A stretch of 64,000 nucleotides of DNA from the NCBI GenBank assembly GCA_035968315.1, contig JAVYIN010000003.1, positions 62,001 through 126,000 on the forward strand, in the 5' to 3' direction. How positions within the stretch are numbered: the stretch's first letter is position 1; every line of letters begins with the position of its first letter. Of the stretch, positions 6,227-15,425 are shown piece after piece. The notes beneath the pieces are model-generated. The model ran no database searches and was not told where the DNA came from. It saw nothing but the letters and a program-made list of their open reading frames with translations. The DNA comes from Nitrospira sp. GTDB lineage: Bacteria; Nitrospirota; Nitrospiria; Nitrospirales; Nitrospiraceae. Both the position numbers and the translations under genes were made by a program.

Positions 6227-8653
6227 ATGCACGAGATAAAGGATAGCCCGATGGCAGACCCTCAGGATTCCCCTTCCGACCAACAGGGCGACGACCTCTT
6301 CCGGCTCGTCGTCGATGCCGCACCGAACGGGCTGCTCCTCACCAACCAGGACGGCCGCATCATCCTGGCCAATGCAGAAATCGAACGGATGTTCGGGTAT
6401 CGGGGCGAAGAACTGGCCGGCCAATCCGTTGAACTGTTGATGCCCACCCGGTTTTCTCCTGACCATACGCGCCATCGGCACAGCTTTAACCAAGCCCCAA
6501 CCGCGCGCGCCATGGGCGTCGGCCGCGATTTGTACGGACGGCGCAAGGACGGTGCTGAATTCCCCATCGAGATCGGCCTCAACCCGGTCTCGCTCCCCAG
6601 CGGCATGCACTATTTGGCCTCGATCATCGACATCACGGCACGCAAGCAAAGCGAGCAGGATCTCCGGCAATCCCATGCGGAACTGGAACGCCGCGTGCAG
6701 GAGCGCACCGCCGAGCTCGTCACCATCAATGCGGCCTTGCGCGAGGGGGAAGAGCGCTACCGCCTCCTGGCCGACGCCACCTTCGACGGCATCGCCATCC
6801 ATCACCAGGGCATCATCATCGAAGCCAACCCTGGGCTGGAACGGATGTTCGGCTATGCGCCGGGCGAACTCCTCGGAACTCCCATCCTGAACCTGGTGGA
6901 CGAGGAGGCCCGCGAGAAGGTCGCCGGCGGCGAGCACAACCCCTGCGAATGCATGGGCCGCCGCAAAGACGGCTCCACCTTTGCAGAAGAAGTGATCGTC
7001 AAACCCTACCGATACAAAAGCCAGGACATGCATCTCGTGGCTATCCGCGACATCACCGAACGCAAGCGCGCGGAGAAAGCCCTGCAATCGGCCTATCAAC
7101 AGCTCAGCTTCCATATCGAGAACACGCCGCTGGCCGTCATCGAATGGACGGCGGACTTTCGCCTGCAACGCTGGTCCCCTCAGGCGGAAAAGATATTCGG
7201 ATGGCCGGCCAAGGACGTGGAAGGGAAATATCACCACGAATGGCGGTTCGTCTTCACCGACGACAAGGAGGCCTTGCACAGCGTCATCGAGCGGCTGATG
7301 AAGGGCCGCGAACGCCAGAACATCTATCGGGGGCGCCAATACACCAACGCCGGCGGCGTCGTCCATTGCGTCTGGCACAACTCGGTCTTGACGGACGAGC
7401 GCGGCGCGGTCGTCTCGATCATGTCGCTGATCCAGGATTTATCCGGGCAAGTCCGGCTGGAGCAGCAATTCCATCAAGCCCAGAAGATGGATGCCATCGG
7501 ACGCCTCGCAGGCGGCATCGCGCACGACTTCAACAATTTATTGACGGTCATCAACGGCTACAGCGATCTGGCCCTCACGAACCGCAGCATTCCGCCGCGT
7601 GTCCAAAACGGGCTGCAGCAGATTCTCAATGCCGGCCATCGCGCCGCCGCGCTCACGCATCAACTGCTGGCCTTCAGCCGCCAGCAGGTCATGCAGCCGC
7701 AGGTCCTGAACGTCAACTCCATCGTCGTCAACATGGAGAAGCTGCTGCGCCGCCTGATCGGCGAAAACATCAAGCTGATCTGCCGGCTGGACGAGAAGAT
7801 CGGCCGCATCAAAGCCGATCCCGGCCAAATCGAACAAATCGTGATGAACCTGGCCGTCAACGCTCGCGATGCCATGCCGCACGGCGGGCAGCTGATCATC
7901 GAAACCCAGCATGTGGAACTGGACGACGCCTTTCTCTCCGCGCAGGCACCGGCATTGTCCCCCGGCTCGTATGCCATGCTGGCGATCCAGGATACCGGCA
8001 TCGGCATGGATGAAGCCACGCTCCTGCGCATCTTCGAACCGTTTTTCACGACGAAGGGACCGGGAAAAGGCACGGGGCTCGGCTTGGCGACCGTGCATGG
8101 GATTGTGCAGCAGAGCAACGGGTTGATTACCGTCTCCAGCCAGGTCGGGCAGGGCACCAGATTTCAGATTTACTTCCCGCGCGTCACGGGCACGGTCCAG
8201 CAGCCCTCGAAAACGGCGCTTCCCCAGGCGGCGGTCAGAGGGTCCGAGACCGTCCTCCTGGTGGAGGACGAGCCGATCGTGCGAGCCTTCGCCCGCCAAG
8301 TGCTGACGGACCATGGCTACGCCGTGCTGGAAGCGGCCACCGCCGAAGAAGCCCTCTTTTTGAGCAACGGCTACGACAACACCATTCATCTCTTGCTGTC
8401 CGATGTGGTGCTGCCCTCGGGCGGCGGGCCGCTCCTCGCCAAACACTTGCGCAATCAACGGTCCACGATCAAAGTGCTGTTGATGTCGGGCTACATCGAT
8501 CGCGGCTTCAGCATCGCCGACAACCTGGCCGATACGACGCCATTCATCCAGAAACCCTTCACCCAGGAAGTACTGCTGCAAAAAATCCGTAGCGTGCTCG
8601 ACACACCGGAAACGAACTCGGACTCCGCCCAACAGCTGTCCTGGCTTACCTAA
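6227..8653 (+). CDS. PAS-domain hybrid histidine kinase with C-terminal receiver
   Basis: The 808-residue protein has no obvious membrane segment and is probably cytoplasmic. There are three PAS domains at about residues 20-140, 175-290 and 295-410; the first and second are followed by PAC-like ends (SIIDITARKQ, AIRDITERKR). A coiled-coil linker lies after the first. The HisKA phosphoacceptor is in GGIAHDFNNLLTVI (His ~432). The HATPase has its N box (NLAVNARDAMPHGG), G1 (DTGIGMDEA), F box and G2 (GKGTGLGLATVHGIV). A receiver domain closes the protein (VLLVEDEPIVRAF from ~674, phospho-Asp ~723 in LLLSDVVLP). The signal is unknown and no partner regulator lies nearby. An alternative start is the ATG at 6251. 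Confidence 0.92.
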   Translation: MHEIKDSPMADPQDSPSDQQGDDLFRLVVDAAPNGLLLTNQDGRIILANAEIERMFGYRGEELAGQSVELLMPTRFSPDHTRHRHSFNQAPTARAMGVGRDLYGRRKDGAEFPIEIGLNPVSLPSGMHYLASIIDITARKQSEQDLRQSHAELERRVQERTAELVTINAALREGEERYRLLADATFDGIAIHHQGIIIEANPGLERMFGYAPGELLGTPILNLVDEEAREKVAGGEHNPCECMGRRKDGSTFAEEVIVKPYRYKSQDMHLVAIRDITERKRAEKALQSAYQQLSFHIENTPLAVIEWTADFRLQRWSPQAEKIFGWPAKDVEGKYHHEWRFVFTDDKEALHSVIERLMKGRERQNIYRGRQYTNAGGVVHCVWHNSVLTDERGAVVSIMSLIQDLSGQVRLEQQFHQAQKMDAIGRLAGGIAHDFNNLLTVINGYSDLALTNRSIPPRVQNGLQQILNAGHRAAALTHQLLAFSRQQVMQPQVLNVNSIVVNMEKLLRRLIGENIKLICRLDEKIGRIKADPGQIEQIVMNLAVNARDAMPHGGQLIIETQHVELDDAFLSAQAPALSPGSYAMLAIQDTGIGMDEATLLRIFEPFFTTKGPGKGTGLGLATVHGIVQQSNGLITVSSQVGQGTRFQIYFPRVTGTVQQPSKTALPQAAVRGSETVLLVEDEPIVRAFARQVLTDHGYAVLEAATAEEALFLSNGYDNTIHLLLSDVVLPSGGGPLLAKHLRNQRSTIKVLLMSGYIDRGFSIADNLADTTPFIQKPFTQEVLLQKIRSVLDTPETNSDSAQQLSWLT

Positions 8654-9203
8654 TCCGAGGCTCAGCAGCGGCCCGGAACCGCGGCCACTGGAGCAGCGCC
8701 CAGGCGATACCGCCACCGATCAGGCTGCCGAGCGCCCAACCGCCCAACACGTCGGTTACATAGTGGGCGCCGATATAGACACGGGAGAACCCCACCAGCG
8801 CGACGATCGGCCAGCTGATCCAGCCGGTTTTTGGATAGAGCACCTGGAGGAAGGCCGCTGCGGCAGCCGTGTTCATCGCATGGTTGGAGGGGAAGCTGAA
8901 GAGCCGCCCGCAGGCGCCTCCCCCGACGACAATGGCTTCATGCAGCGCCTGACAGGGCCGCACACGCGCGAAGGCCCACTTCAGCTGCCCGCCCAGAAAA
9001 TCCGACAACCCGATCGCGCCGGCCAAAAACGGACTGCCTAGCAACGCCTCCCACCGACGGCGCAAGATCCAATAGGCCAGCGCGCAGGCCACCGGCAGAT
9101 AGAGGGAGCTGGTGGCGCTGAGACGAAGAAAGAGATGATCGAAGAATTCCGATCGGCCTGCTAACCCATTGATAGAGAGAAAGAGGGATTCGTCAAGGCT
9201 CAT
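8646..9203 (-). CDS. PAP2-family membrane phosphatase
   Basis: The 185-residue integral membrane protein carries the three PAP2 (acid phosphatase/vanadium haloperoxidase) motifs: KWAFARVRP, SFPSNHA and SRVYIGAHYVTDVLGG. About five or six helices are evident. Enzymes of this type remove phosphate from lipid phosphates such as undecaprenyl pyrophosphate or phosphatidic acid, or from lipid A, at the periplasmic face. The SFPSNHAM histidine and the GAHYVTDV histidine are the expected catalytic residues. The gene converges on the histidine kinase gene and their ends overlap by 8 bp. The substrate is not determined. Confidence 0.9.
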   Translation of the reverse strand: MSLDESLFLSINGLAGRSEFFDHLFLRLSATSSLYLPVACALAYWILRRRWEALLGSPFLAGAIGLSDFLGGQLKWAFARVRPCQALHEAIVVGGGACGRLFSFPSNHAMNTAAAAAFLQVLYPKTGWISWPIVALVGFSRVYIGAHYVTDVLGGWALGSLIGGGIAWALLQWPRFRAAAEPRIR

Positions 9204-9281
9204 ACAGAATCACTGGCGTGGGGGATGACCGGCATTACTCGCTTCCCCCTTGCCATGCGCCCCATGCCTCTCGCCTTTCAC

Positions 9282-9716
9282 TTACTTTGTCCGAAAGTGG
9301 ATGCGAACGGTCAACTCCCCGTCGATCACGTCATCGCCCTTCATCTGGGGGTCGAACGTCCATTTCTTCAGCGCGGCAATGCCGGCAGCGGTCAGTTCAC
9401 GATGCTTGGCAGGCTCCAATACCACGACGGTCACCTTGGACTCCTTCGACACCAGCACCCTGGCTTTCATCCAATCGTCGAGTTCCTGTCCATCGAGGGA
9501 TGGCGGCACCGCCGGCCAGGGCGTCGCTTTCGCCACCGGCCCCAGCTGCTGGTCCTTGTTGAGCGACAACCCGTGCACATGCACTTCCGGCAGCTCAAGC
9601 ATATCCTCCTGATGGTCCGACGCATGCGTCGCCTCATCGCCAGCCGCCGCCAATACGGCAGCCGGGAGGCAAAAATAGAATCCGAGCACCACTATCCTGA
9701 AGTAGGATATGTTCAT
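9282..9716 (-). CDS. Secreted protein with TonB C-terminal-like domain
   Basis: I chose the ATG at 9716 because GAGAGGTG lies just upstream; a longer frame from 9767 has no such signal. The 144-residue product has a signal segment (residues ~4-25, VVLGFYFCLPAAVLAAAG), a His/Glu-rich stretch, and a C-terminal fold ending TAAGIAALKKWTFDP...GELTVRIHF. This resembles the TonB C-terminal domain, which contacts the TonB box of outer-membrane receptors. The classical long Pro-rich linker is missing. The gene lies downstream of a TonB-dependent receptor gene on the same strand, so it may serve that receptor, but a periplasmic role outside energy transduction is also possible. Confidence 0.65.
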   Translation of the reverse strand: MNISYFRIVVLGFYFCLPAAVLAAAGDEATHASDHQEDMLELPEVHVHGLSLNKDQQLGPVAKATPWPAVPPSLDGQELDDWMKARVLVSKESKVTVVVLEPAKHRELTAAGIAALKKWTFDPQMKGDDVIDGELTVRIHFRTK

Positions 9717-9774
9717 CGTAACCACACCTCTCATCCCCATCCCTATCTTCCTCAAAAGCTTTCTCATACTATCA

Positions 9775-9896
9775 GATGCCCAACAAGGTCATCCAGCAAG
9801 GCCGCAGGGAGCCCGCCGACTGAGGCGTACCCTTGCGGTACGTCGCAGGGAGACGGGCGACTGAGAACGATGCTGGGGACCTTATTGAGCATCTGA
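9775..9896. repeat. Large palindromic intergenic repeat, copy 1
   Basis: About 122 bp with inverted ends (TCAGATGC ... GCATCTGA) and a shared core with copy 2 at 17901-18026: TCCAGCAAGGCCGCAGG, GAGGCGTACCC, GGTACGT, GAGAACGA-GCTGG. It would fold as one long hairpin. It fills the gap between the TonB-receptor stop codon and the next gene, so it could act as a transcription terminator or mRNA-processing element, or be a MITE-like mobile repeat. Confidence 0.8.
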
Positions 9897-9897
9897 A

Positions 9898-12315
9898 TTA
9901 GAAGAACCATTGGCCGCGAAAGAAGAACGACCGTGGCATCCCCGCGTGCGAGACGCCCAAGCCAATGCTCCCTTCGCCGCGATTGATGTAGTACTTCTGA
10001 TCGAACAGATTGACCACATCGAATCCGAGCACAAACTTCTGCCCGTCCCACGGCAACGGAATCACATGTGTAATCGACGTATTGAAGACGGTATAGGACT
10101 GGCTATGGGTCGAATTTGTCTTCGCATCCTCATCCGCCGCCGTCCGCAGCCCCGAGCCGAACAGCATCTGCCCGCTCACGGTCGTCCGCTCCTGAAAGCG
10201 ATAGCTGACCAGAGCCGAACTCGTGATCATCTGCGTATGGTCACAAAACACTCCGCCGGGCGAATTGACATCCCCAATCTCTTTCGCGTCCAGCAAAAAA
10301 TGCCCCGATTGGAGTCCGTAGCCTTTGCACTGGCCCCAAGCCGTGTTCAGCCGGGCCGTCAGATTGTCCATCACCTGGAGCTTCAACGCGCCGTCGATGC
10401 CCCGCTGCCATCCATAGTTAAAGGCAAAGTAGTTCAATAACGGGGTCGTGCCGAACTGCCCGGCGTCGGACAGATTGCGGGCCAGCTTGTAGTAGCCCGT
10501 CAGCTCAAACGTGGCCCAACTGGACAGCGCATGGTAACTGCCGATTTCGAAGTAATGCGCGCGCTCGGCTTTGGGCGCGATATTCGTCGTATCCTCCGGT
10601 GCCGCTTTCGTGCCGGCGGTATTCAGCTTCGCAAAGGAAATGGCCTCCAAATTCGGCGGCGTGAACATTCGCCCATAGAACACATGGAATACGTTCGATT
10701 GGCTGGCCTTGTACGTCGCGCCGAGCCGCGGGCTCAGCTGCGCCTCGTCCCGTTGATACTGCACGACATCCCCGCGCAATCCCAGATTGAAGGTCCACCG
10801 GTCGTTGGGCGTCCATTGGTCCTGAATCCAGAATTCCTGCCGGTAGCCGATGAGGCGATTGTCGGCATTGCGACCGATGACATTGCCCGTCGGATTTCCC
10901 GCGCCGTCATCCAGGAAGGTTGAGAGCCTGGTCTTGTTGACGGCCTGCGTCCGGTCGACTTGGAAGCCCGTCTTAATCAAATGCTCTTTGCTGTGGACAT
11001 AGGTGTAGTCCAGGCGAAGGCCGCCCGAGTAGGCCGTGCGATCCTGGCTGCCGGCGGAAAAGGGCTCCGTCTCGTCCGGCACGTAGGCAAGCACGTTCAG
11101 CGGATCGGTCTTGAAAGTGGCTCGGGTGTGCCGGAAGTAGCCCGCCAGGCTGAAGAACTGATTCGACGACACGTCATGCCGCCAGACCAGATGCGCATAC
11201 TGGTTCTGCTCCTGCTGATTTTCATCGACCATTTCCGACGGCACGGCCGAGAACCCCGCCGGCAGCAAGCCGGTGATCGCCGCGTTCCTCGTCTGGCCCG
11301 GCATCGTGGGAATCTGGTATTTCGCGACGGAGTTCAAAAACAGCACCGTGAAGTTGTTCGTATTGTCGTGCTGATAGTCGCCGCGAAACATGGTCTGATT
11401 CCGCTCGCTCTGCCCGTGAAAGATCGAATGGCCGAGCGTCGGCGGCTCGATGCCGCGATTGGTCGCGGTGTGACTGTTGAGAATGTAATAGCGGAATTTT
11501 TCTCCGACCGTCCCGCCATACTCGAACGAGGGATTAACCGTGCGGTTGGATCCGCCGAACATCTGCAGCGATCCGAATCCCGGCTTGGTGCCGCTCTTGG
11601 TCGTAATATCGATCAGCGCGGCCGCCTTGTTGCCGACGTTGGCTTCCATGCCGCCGAGCACAATGTCCGCGCGCTCCCACGAGCGGGGTGAAATGACATC
11701 GGAAAATGTGGACGAGACCGTCTCCGGAATCGGGACACCGTCGATGCGCAGCTGCAGATTGGCATGGTCCTGCCGGATATGGACTTGCTTAAGAGAGCCA
11801 TAGACCGCGCCGGGAATCGTCAGCAACACATCGTGCAGTTCGTTATTGTTGCCGCGCGGCAGCGCCTCGATATCCTTGCGGCTCACCGAATAGGTTTCGC
11901 TCGACGCCTTGTATTGAATAGGCGGAAGCGGCGACACCACCTCCAGGGCAATCTCCCTGGTTTTTGACAGCGTCAATATGACCGGCTTCGGCGGCTCCAG
12001 CCCCAGCACCAGAACGATATATTCGCTTCGGTAGGTCTCTTGCACGGCGCTCACCGAGTAGGTCGCATTCGCCGGAACCGAGACCGAGAACTCACCGGCG
12101 TCATTCGACACCGCCGTCGCCACCAGCCCGCCTTCCTGATCCTTCACCTCCACCACCGCTTGCCCGACCCGGCGAAGGTCCTGGTTCTGGACCGTCCCGC
12201 GAATCATGTTGGCCCCTTCCCCCTCTGCTCCATGAGCGACGGATGGACCCGCACATACACCGGTCAGGCTTCCGACAATCAATCCGGCACAGAGATGAAA
12301 CCATGCGCGCCGCAT
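9898..12315 (-). CDS. TonB-dependent outer-membrane receptor with N-terminal carboxypeptidase-regulatory-like domain
   Basis: The start at 12315 is preferred because GGAGG sits six bases upstream. The 805-residue protein has a signal peptide (residues ~4-30). It continues with a CarboxypepD_reg-like beta-sandwich (IRGTVQNQDLRRVGQAVVEV, ~38-120), a plug domain (SRKDIEALPRGNNNELHDVL to GGMEANVGNKAAALIDI) and a 22-strand-type barrel. It ends in an aromatic residue (FRGQWFF), as outer-membrane barrels do. Such receptors import scarce ligands such as siderophores, metal complexes, vitamins or glycans, using TonB energy. The ligand cannot be inferred. The upstream small His-rich protein gene and the downstream TonB-like gene suggest a metal-related operon. 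Confidence 0.9.
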   Translation of the reverse strand: MRRAWFHLCAGLIVGSLTGVCAGPSVAHGAEGEGANMIRGTVQNQDLRRVGQAVVEVKDQEGGLVATAVSNDAGEFSVSVPANATYSVSAVQETYRSEYIVLVLGLEPPKPVILTLSKTREIALEVVSPLPPIQYKASSETYSVSRKDIEALPRGNNNELHDVLLTIPGAVYGSLKQVHIRQDHANLQLRIDGVPIPETVSSTFSDVISPRSWERADIVLGGMEANVGNKAAALIDITTKSGTKPGFGSLQMFGGSNRTVNPSFEYGGTVGEKFRYYILNSHTATNRGIEPPTLGHSIFHGQSERNQTMFRGDYQHDNTNNFTVLFLNSVAKYQIPTMPGQTRNAAITGLLPAGFSAVPSEMVDENQQEQNQYAHLVWRHDVSSNQFFSLAGYFRHTRATFKTDPLNVLAYVPDETEPFSAGSQDRTAYSGGLRLDYTYVHSKEHLIKTGFQVDRTQAVNKTRLSTFLDDGAGNPTGNVIGRNADNRLIGYRQEFWIQDQWTPNDRWTFNLGLRGDVVQYQRDEAQLSPRLGATYKASQSNVFHVFYGRMFTPPNLEAISFAKLNTAGTKAAPEDTTNIAPKAERAHYFEIGSYHALSSWATFELTGYYKLARNLSDAGQFGTTPLLNYFAFNYGWQRGIDGALKLQVMDNLTARLNTAWGQCKGYGLQSGHFLLDAKEIGDVNSPGGVFCDHTQMITSSALVSYRFQERTTVSGQMLFGSGLRTAADEDAKTNSTHSQSYTVFNTSITHVIPLPWDGQKFVLGFDVVNLFDQKYYINRGEGSIGLGVSHAGMPRSFFFRGQWFF

Positions 12316-12405
12316 ACACAGCCTCCACATTCAACATCGAAATAGAATAGAGACCGGCCCCCGGCACAGACTGCGCCGAACCCGGTACAACTCGTTGAAG
12401 GGAAT

Positions 12406-12738
12406 TTAGCGACGCGGGGGAGCGCGGGAAGGACCGACGGAGGCAACATCGAGAGAGAGTAAGACCGACTCAGCCGGAAGCGCTCGATGCCAGACCAGCT
12501 CACAAAAGACCAGCCTGGGAGCATCAATATCCACAGATCCGGCGGTATGGTGCTGGACCCACTGGCAGAGATCGGTGTCGGAATGCTCATGGCCGTCGTG
12601 ATCTGCTGCGGCCAGTTCGTGATGGACATCCTGCGCCACGGCAAACGGCGCCAGCCCAAGGAGGATGACGATCATCCCCAGCGAGAGCACCGTACGGAGG
12701 AGAACCAGCATTCGAGGCAATGACGGCGTCACGAGCAC
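12406..12738 (-). CDS. Small secreted His-rich protein
   Basis: The 110-residue protein has a signal segment (residues ~8-36, ending PFAVAQ) and a short mature part rich in His, Asp and Glu (DVHHELAAADHDGHEHSD) followed by DLCQWVQHH. The composition resembles small DUF2946-like proteins often found beside metal-related TonB receptors, but the match is too loose to assign the family. Metal binding in the periplasm is a reasonable inference. It precedes the TonB receptor by about 90 bp on the same strand and is probably in its operon. An internal ATG at 12711 is an alternative start that gives a more usual signal peptide. Confidence 0.6.
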   Translation of the reverse strand: MLVTPSLPRMLVLLRTVLSLGMIVILLGLAPFAVAQDVHHELAAADHDGHEHSDTDLCQWVQHHTAGSVDIDAPRLVFCELVWHRALPAESVLLSLDVASVGPSRAPPRR

Positions 12739-12924
12739 TCTTGAAAACCCCTCAGACGAAGGACAACAGAACGTTGAATAACCACGAGTAACCTATCGAT
12801 TGCCTCGTCTTCCTGTCAAGCGATATGGACTTTCTCAGGCATTTTCGCATATCTTAAGACATTCCCTATTGAGTCGCCCCTTAGGATCAGATGAAAGGCC
12901 GCGAGCCGCTCGCGGACAGCGATC

Positions 12925-13983
12925 ATGAATAGACCGATCGACAATCAGCATATTCTCGAAATCAACGCGCTCCCCTCGCCGCGCGCCATCAAAACGAAGC
13001 TGCCGATCACCGATGAGGCCGCCGCGCTGGTCGTGGACACGCGCATGGCAATCCGCCGGATTCTCCATGGCCAGGATCGCGATCGGCTTCTCATCATCGT
13101 GGGCCCCTGCTCCATCCATGATCCCGGCGCCGCCTACGAATATGCCGCCAAGCTGAAGCCGGTGGCCGATGCCCTGCGCGACCGTTTGCTGATCGTCATG
13201 CGCACCTATTTCGAGAAACCCAGGACCACCGTCGGCTGGAAGGGTTTGATCAACGACCCCCATCTCGACGGCACCTGCGACATTGCCGCCGGCATGGAAT
13301 TGGCGCGGACCATTCTGCTTAAGATCAATCAATCTGGGCTTCCCTGCGCCACCGAATTACTCGACCCCATCTCGCCGCAATATATCGCGGACCTGATCAG
13401 CTGGAGCGCCATCGGCGCCCGTACGACCGAAAGTCAAACCCATCGTGAGCTGGCCAGCGGCGTGTCCATGCCGGTTGGCTTCAAAAACGGCACCGAAGGC
13501 AGCCTGCAAGTCGCCGTCAATGCGATGACCTCGGCCCGCACGCCCCATCACTTCATGGGCATCAACGCCGAGGGGCAAATCTCGATCATTCGCACCGCGG
13601 GCAACCCCGACCGCCACATCGTCCTCCGGGGCGGCGGCGGCAAAACCAACTACGAAGCGGAACATGTGGCGAAAGCCGAGGCCGCCGTGGCCGGAGAAGG
13701 CATCGCGCGCCCGATCATGATCGACTGCTCGCACGATAACTCCAATAAAGACCACCGCCGCCAAGGCCTCGTCGCCCGTGACGTGCTCCGCCAGTTCCGC
13801 GAGGGACGCAACTCCATCATGGGCTTGATGCTCGAAAGCAATCTCAACCCCGGGAAACAATCCTGGAAGCAAGGCGTCACGCTCGCGCACGGCGTCTCCA
13901 TCACCGACGCCTGCCTGGGCTGGGACGAGACCGAAGCGCTCTTGAACGAGCTGGCCGGATCGATCATCACCCGCCCGGCCTGA
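12925..13983 (+). CDS. aroG: 3-deoxy-7-phosphoheptulonate (DAHP) synthase, AroG/F/H type
   Basis: This enzyme condenses phosphoenolpyruvate and erythrose 4-phosphate in the first step of the shikimate pathway. The 352-residue length is normal for type I-alpha enzymes. Visible hallmarks are LLIIVGPCSIHDPGAAYEYA near residue 55, MRTYFEKPRTTVGWKG near 92, ARTTESQTHRELASG near 163, GFKNGTEGS near 183, the LRGG loop, and the metal-site region (IDCSHDNSNKDH near 267). The gene is monocistronic or co-transcribed with tatD 39 bp downstream. The 186 bp upstream hold no other gene and must contain its promoter. Which aromatic amino acid feeds back on it cannot be told from sequence alone. Confidence 0.95.
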   Translation: MNRPIDNQHILEINALPSPRAIKTKLPITDEAAALVVDTRMAIRRILHGQDRDRLLIIVGPCSIHDPGAAYEYAAKLKPVADALRDRLLIVMRTYFEKPRTTVGWKGLINDPHLDGTCDIAAGMELARTILLKINQSGLPCATELLDPISPQYIADLISWSAIGARTTESQTHRELASGVSMPVGFKNGTEGSLQVAVNAMTSARTPHHFMGINAEGQISIIRTAGNPDRHIVLRGGGGKTNYEAEHVAKAEAAVAGEGIARPIMIDCSHDNSNKDHRRQGLVARDVLRQFREGRNSIMGLMLESNLNPGKQSWKQGVTLAHGVSITDACLGWDETEALLNELAGSIITRPA

Positions 13984-14022
13984 CGCACAGCATCAAGGCC
14001 GCTCGCCGCACGATCCACCGCC

Positions 14023-14802
14023 ATGCTGATCGACACCCACACGCACCTGGACGACGCCCGGTACAACGAGGACCGGGACGCGATGATCGCCCGTGCCCGT
14101 GAAGCCGGCGTGGAGCAATTCATCACCATCGGCTGCGACCTGGCCACGAGCGAATCCGCTGTGGCCCTTGCCGGCCAGCACCCCTTTGTCTATGCCTCCA
14201 TCGGCGTCCACCCGCATGAAGTGAAACACATTCAAGACAACTGGTACGACGAGTTCCGCCGGCTGGCCAAGAATAGAAAGGTCGTGGCCTACGGGGAAAT
14301 CGGACTGGACTACCACTACAACCACTCCTCCCCGAAAGAACAACGCGAGCGGTTCCGCGAGCAAATTCAGCTCGCGCATGAACTCCGGCTCCCCGTGATC
14401 ATTCACACGCGGGAAGCCGACGCGGATACCGTGGCGATATTACGGGAAGAAAAAGCCTCGGAGGTCGGCGGGGTGTTTCACTGTTTCTCCGGCAATGCGG
14501 CACTGGCTCACGATGCGCTGGACCTCGGATTCTACCTATCGTTTTCCGGCATTCTCACGTTCCAAAACGCGACCGCCTTGCGGGATATTGCGAAGACCGT
14601 TCCGCTGGACCGGCTCTTGATCGAGACCGACTGCCCCTACCTCACCCCGGTGCCGCACCGGGGAAAACGGAACGAGCCGGCCTATGTCACACATGTGGCT
14701 GCGCAACTGGCGGCCATTCGCTCCGGCGAAGTCGGGATGGATGCCAATAAAATCGCCCTCGCCACCACTCGCAACGCCAAACGCCTCTTCAAAATCGCTT
14801 GA
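14023..14802 (+). CDS. tatD: TatD-family metal-dependent deoxyribonuclease
   Basis: The 259-residue TIM-barrel hydrolase starts with the metal motif MLIDTHTHLDD. It also contains the GEIGLDYHY segment, HTREADADT, the HCFSG histidine and the C-terminal ETDCPYLTPVPHRGKRNEP motif, all hallmarks of the TatD/YcfH family. These cytoplasmic enzymes act as 3'-5' exonucleases on DNA and possibly RNA, using two divalent metals. The gene follows the DAHP synthase gene by 39 bp on the same strand. It converges with the NYN-domain gene, and the two coding regions overlap by 14 bp at their 3' ends. Confidence 0.93.
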   Translation: MLIDTHTHLDDARYNEDRDAMIARAREAGVEQFITIGCDLATSESAVALAGQHPFVYASIGVHPHEVKHIQDNWYDEFRRLAKNRKVVAYGEIGLDYHYNHSSPKEQRERFREQIQLAHELRLPVIIHTREADADTVAILREEKASEVGGVFHCFSGNAALAHDALDLGFYLSFSGILTFQNATALRDIAKTVPLDRLLIETDCPYLTPVPHRGKRNEPAYVTHVAAQLAAIRSGEVGMDANKIALATTRNAKRLFKIA

Positions 14803-15304
14803 GCTGCCGGTTCCGCTGACGCTGGGCCTTCGGAAGCTTGCGAGGGTTTCCCTTTTTCTCCGGCCCTCGACGGGGCGCCTCATCCTCTCCGGAATCGAGT
14901 TCCTTCCCCCGCACCGTTCCCAACGAGCCGGCACGCCCTGCCAGCTTGCCCATGAACAGCGCCGCCGTCAGCGTCATCGCCCCATGCGCCCTGGCCGTCG
15001 CCATGATCTCATGGTCCGAGCTGACCACGGCGCAATCTGATCCATACTCGCGCACCAGACGCTGGATCACCTGATCGGCTTTCTCCCCCCGCCGGGAATA
15101 GACCACCTGCACCCCGGCCCGATGTTCGCGCTGCTCCACCGGATGGCCCTGCTGCCACCCGTCGAACACCACCGTCAAGGCATGCCCTTTTCGATGGCGG
15201 TACGCCGCTAAGTCTTGCAGGAGGGATTCCCTCGCCATCTCCGATCTGGACGACGCGCTCCCCCCGAGAAGGTTATAGCCATCGATGATGAGGTGGGTCG
15301 CCAT
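14789..15304 (-). CDS. NYN (YacP/Rae1-type) PIN-like RNase domain protein
   Basis: The 171-residue protein starts with HLIIDGYNLLGG, the first acidic motif of NYN/PIN nucleases. Further acidic motifs follow: LTVVFDGWQQG and the CAVVSSDHEIMATARAHGA segment. This pattern fits the PF05991 family, whose Bacillus member Rae1 cleaves mRNA in ribosomes. The C-terminus (residues ~130-171) is strongly basic (KKGNPRKLPKAQRQRNRQLKR), suited to RNA binding. It runs convergent to tatD and its end overlaps that gene by 14 bp. Divergent from it, 121 bp away, is the amidase gene. Confidence 0.85.
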   Translation of the reverse strand: MATHLIIDGYNLLGGSASSRSEMARESLLQDLAAYRHRKGHALTVVFDGWQQGHPVEQREHRAGVQVVYSRRGEKADQVIQRLVREYGSDCAVVSSDHEIMATARAHGAMTLTAALFMGKLAGRAGSLGTVRGKELDSGEDEAPRRGPEKKGNPRKLPKAQRQRNRQLKRF

Positions 15305-15425
15305 GGTTCCTCACGCTACCGGGAAGATTTCCCCCCTGTCAATGCGCGTTGGAACAAGCCCAAGCCCTTGACAAGCCGGGAAACATCTGAGAATAGTTTT
15401 TATCCCTGACAGCCCTGGTAGGAAC

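Noticed and set aside
6200-7378. Long antisense ORF opposite the histidine kinase
   Set aside because: It mirrors codons of the PAS/HisKA gene on the other strand; the same applies to the antisense ORF at 7538-8716.
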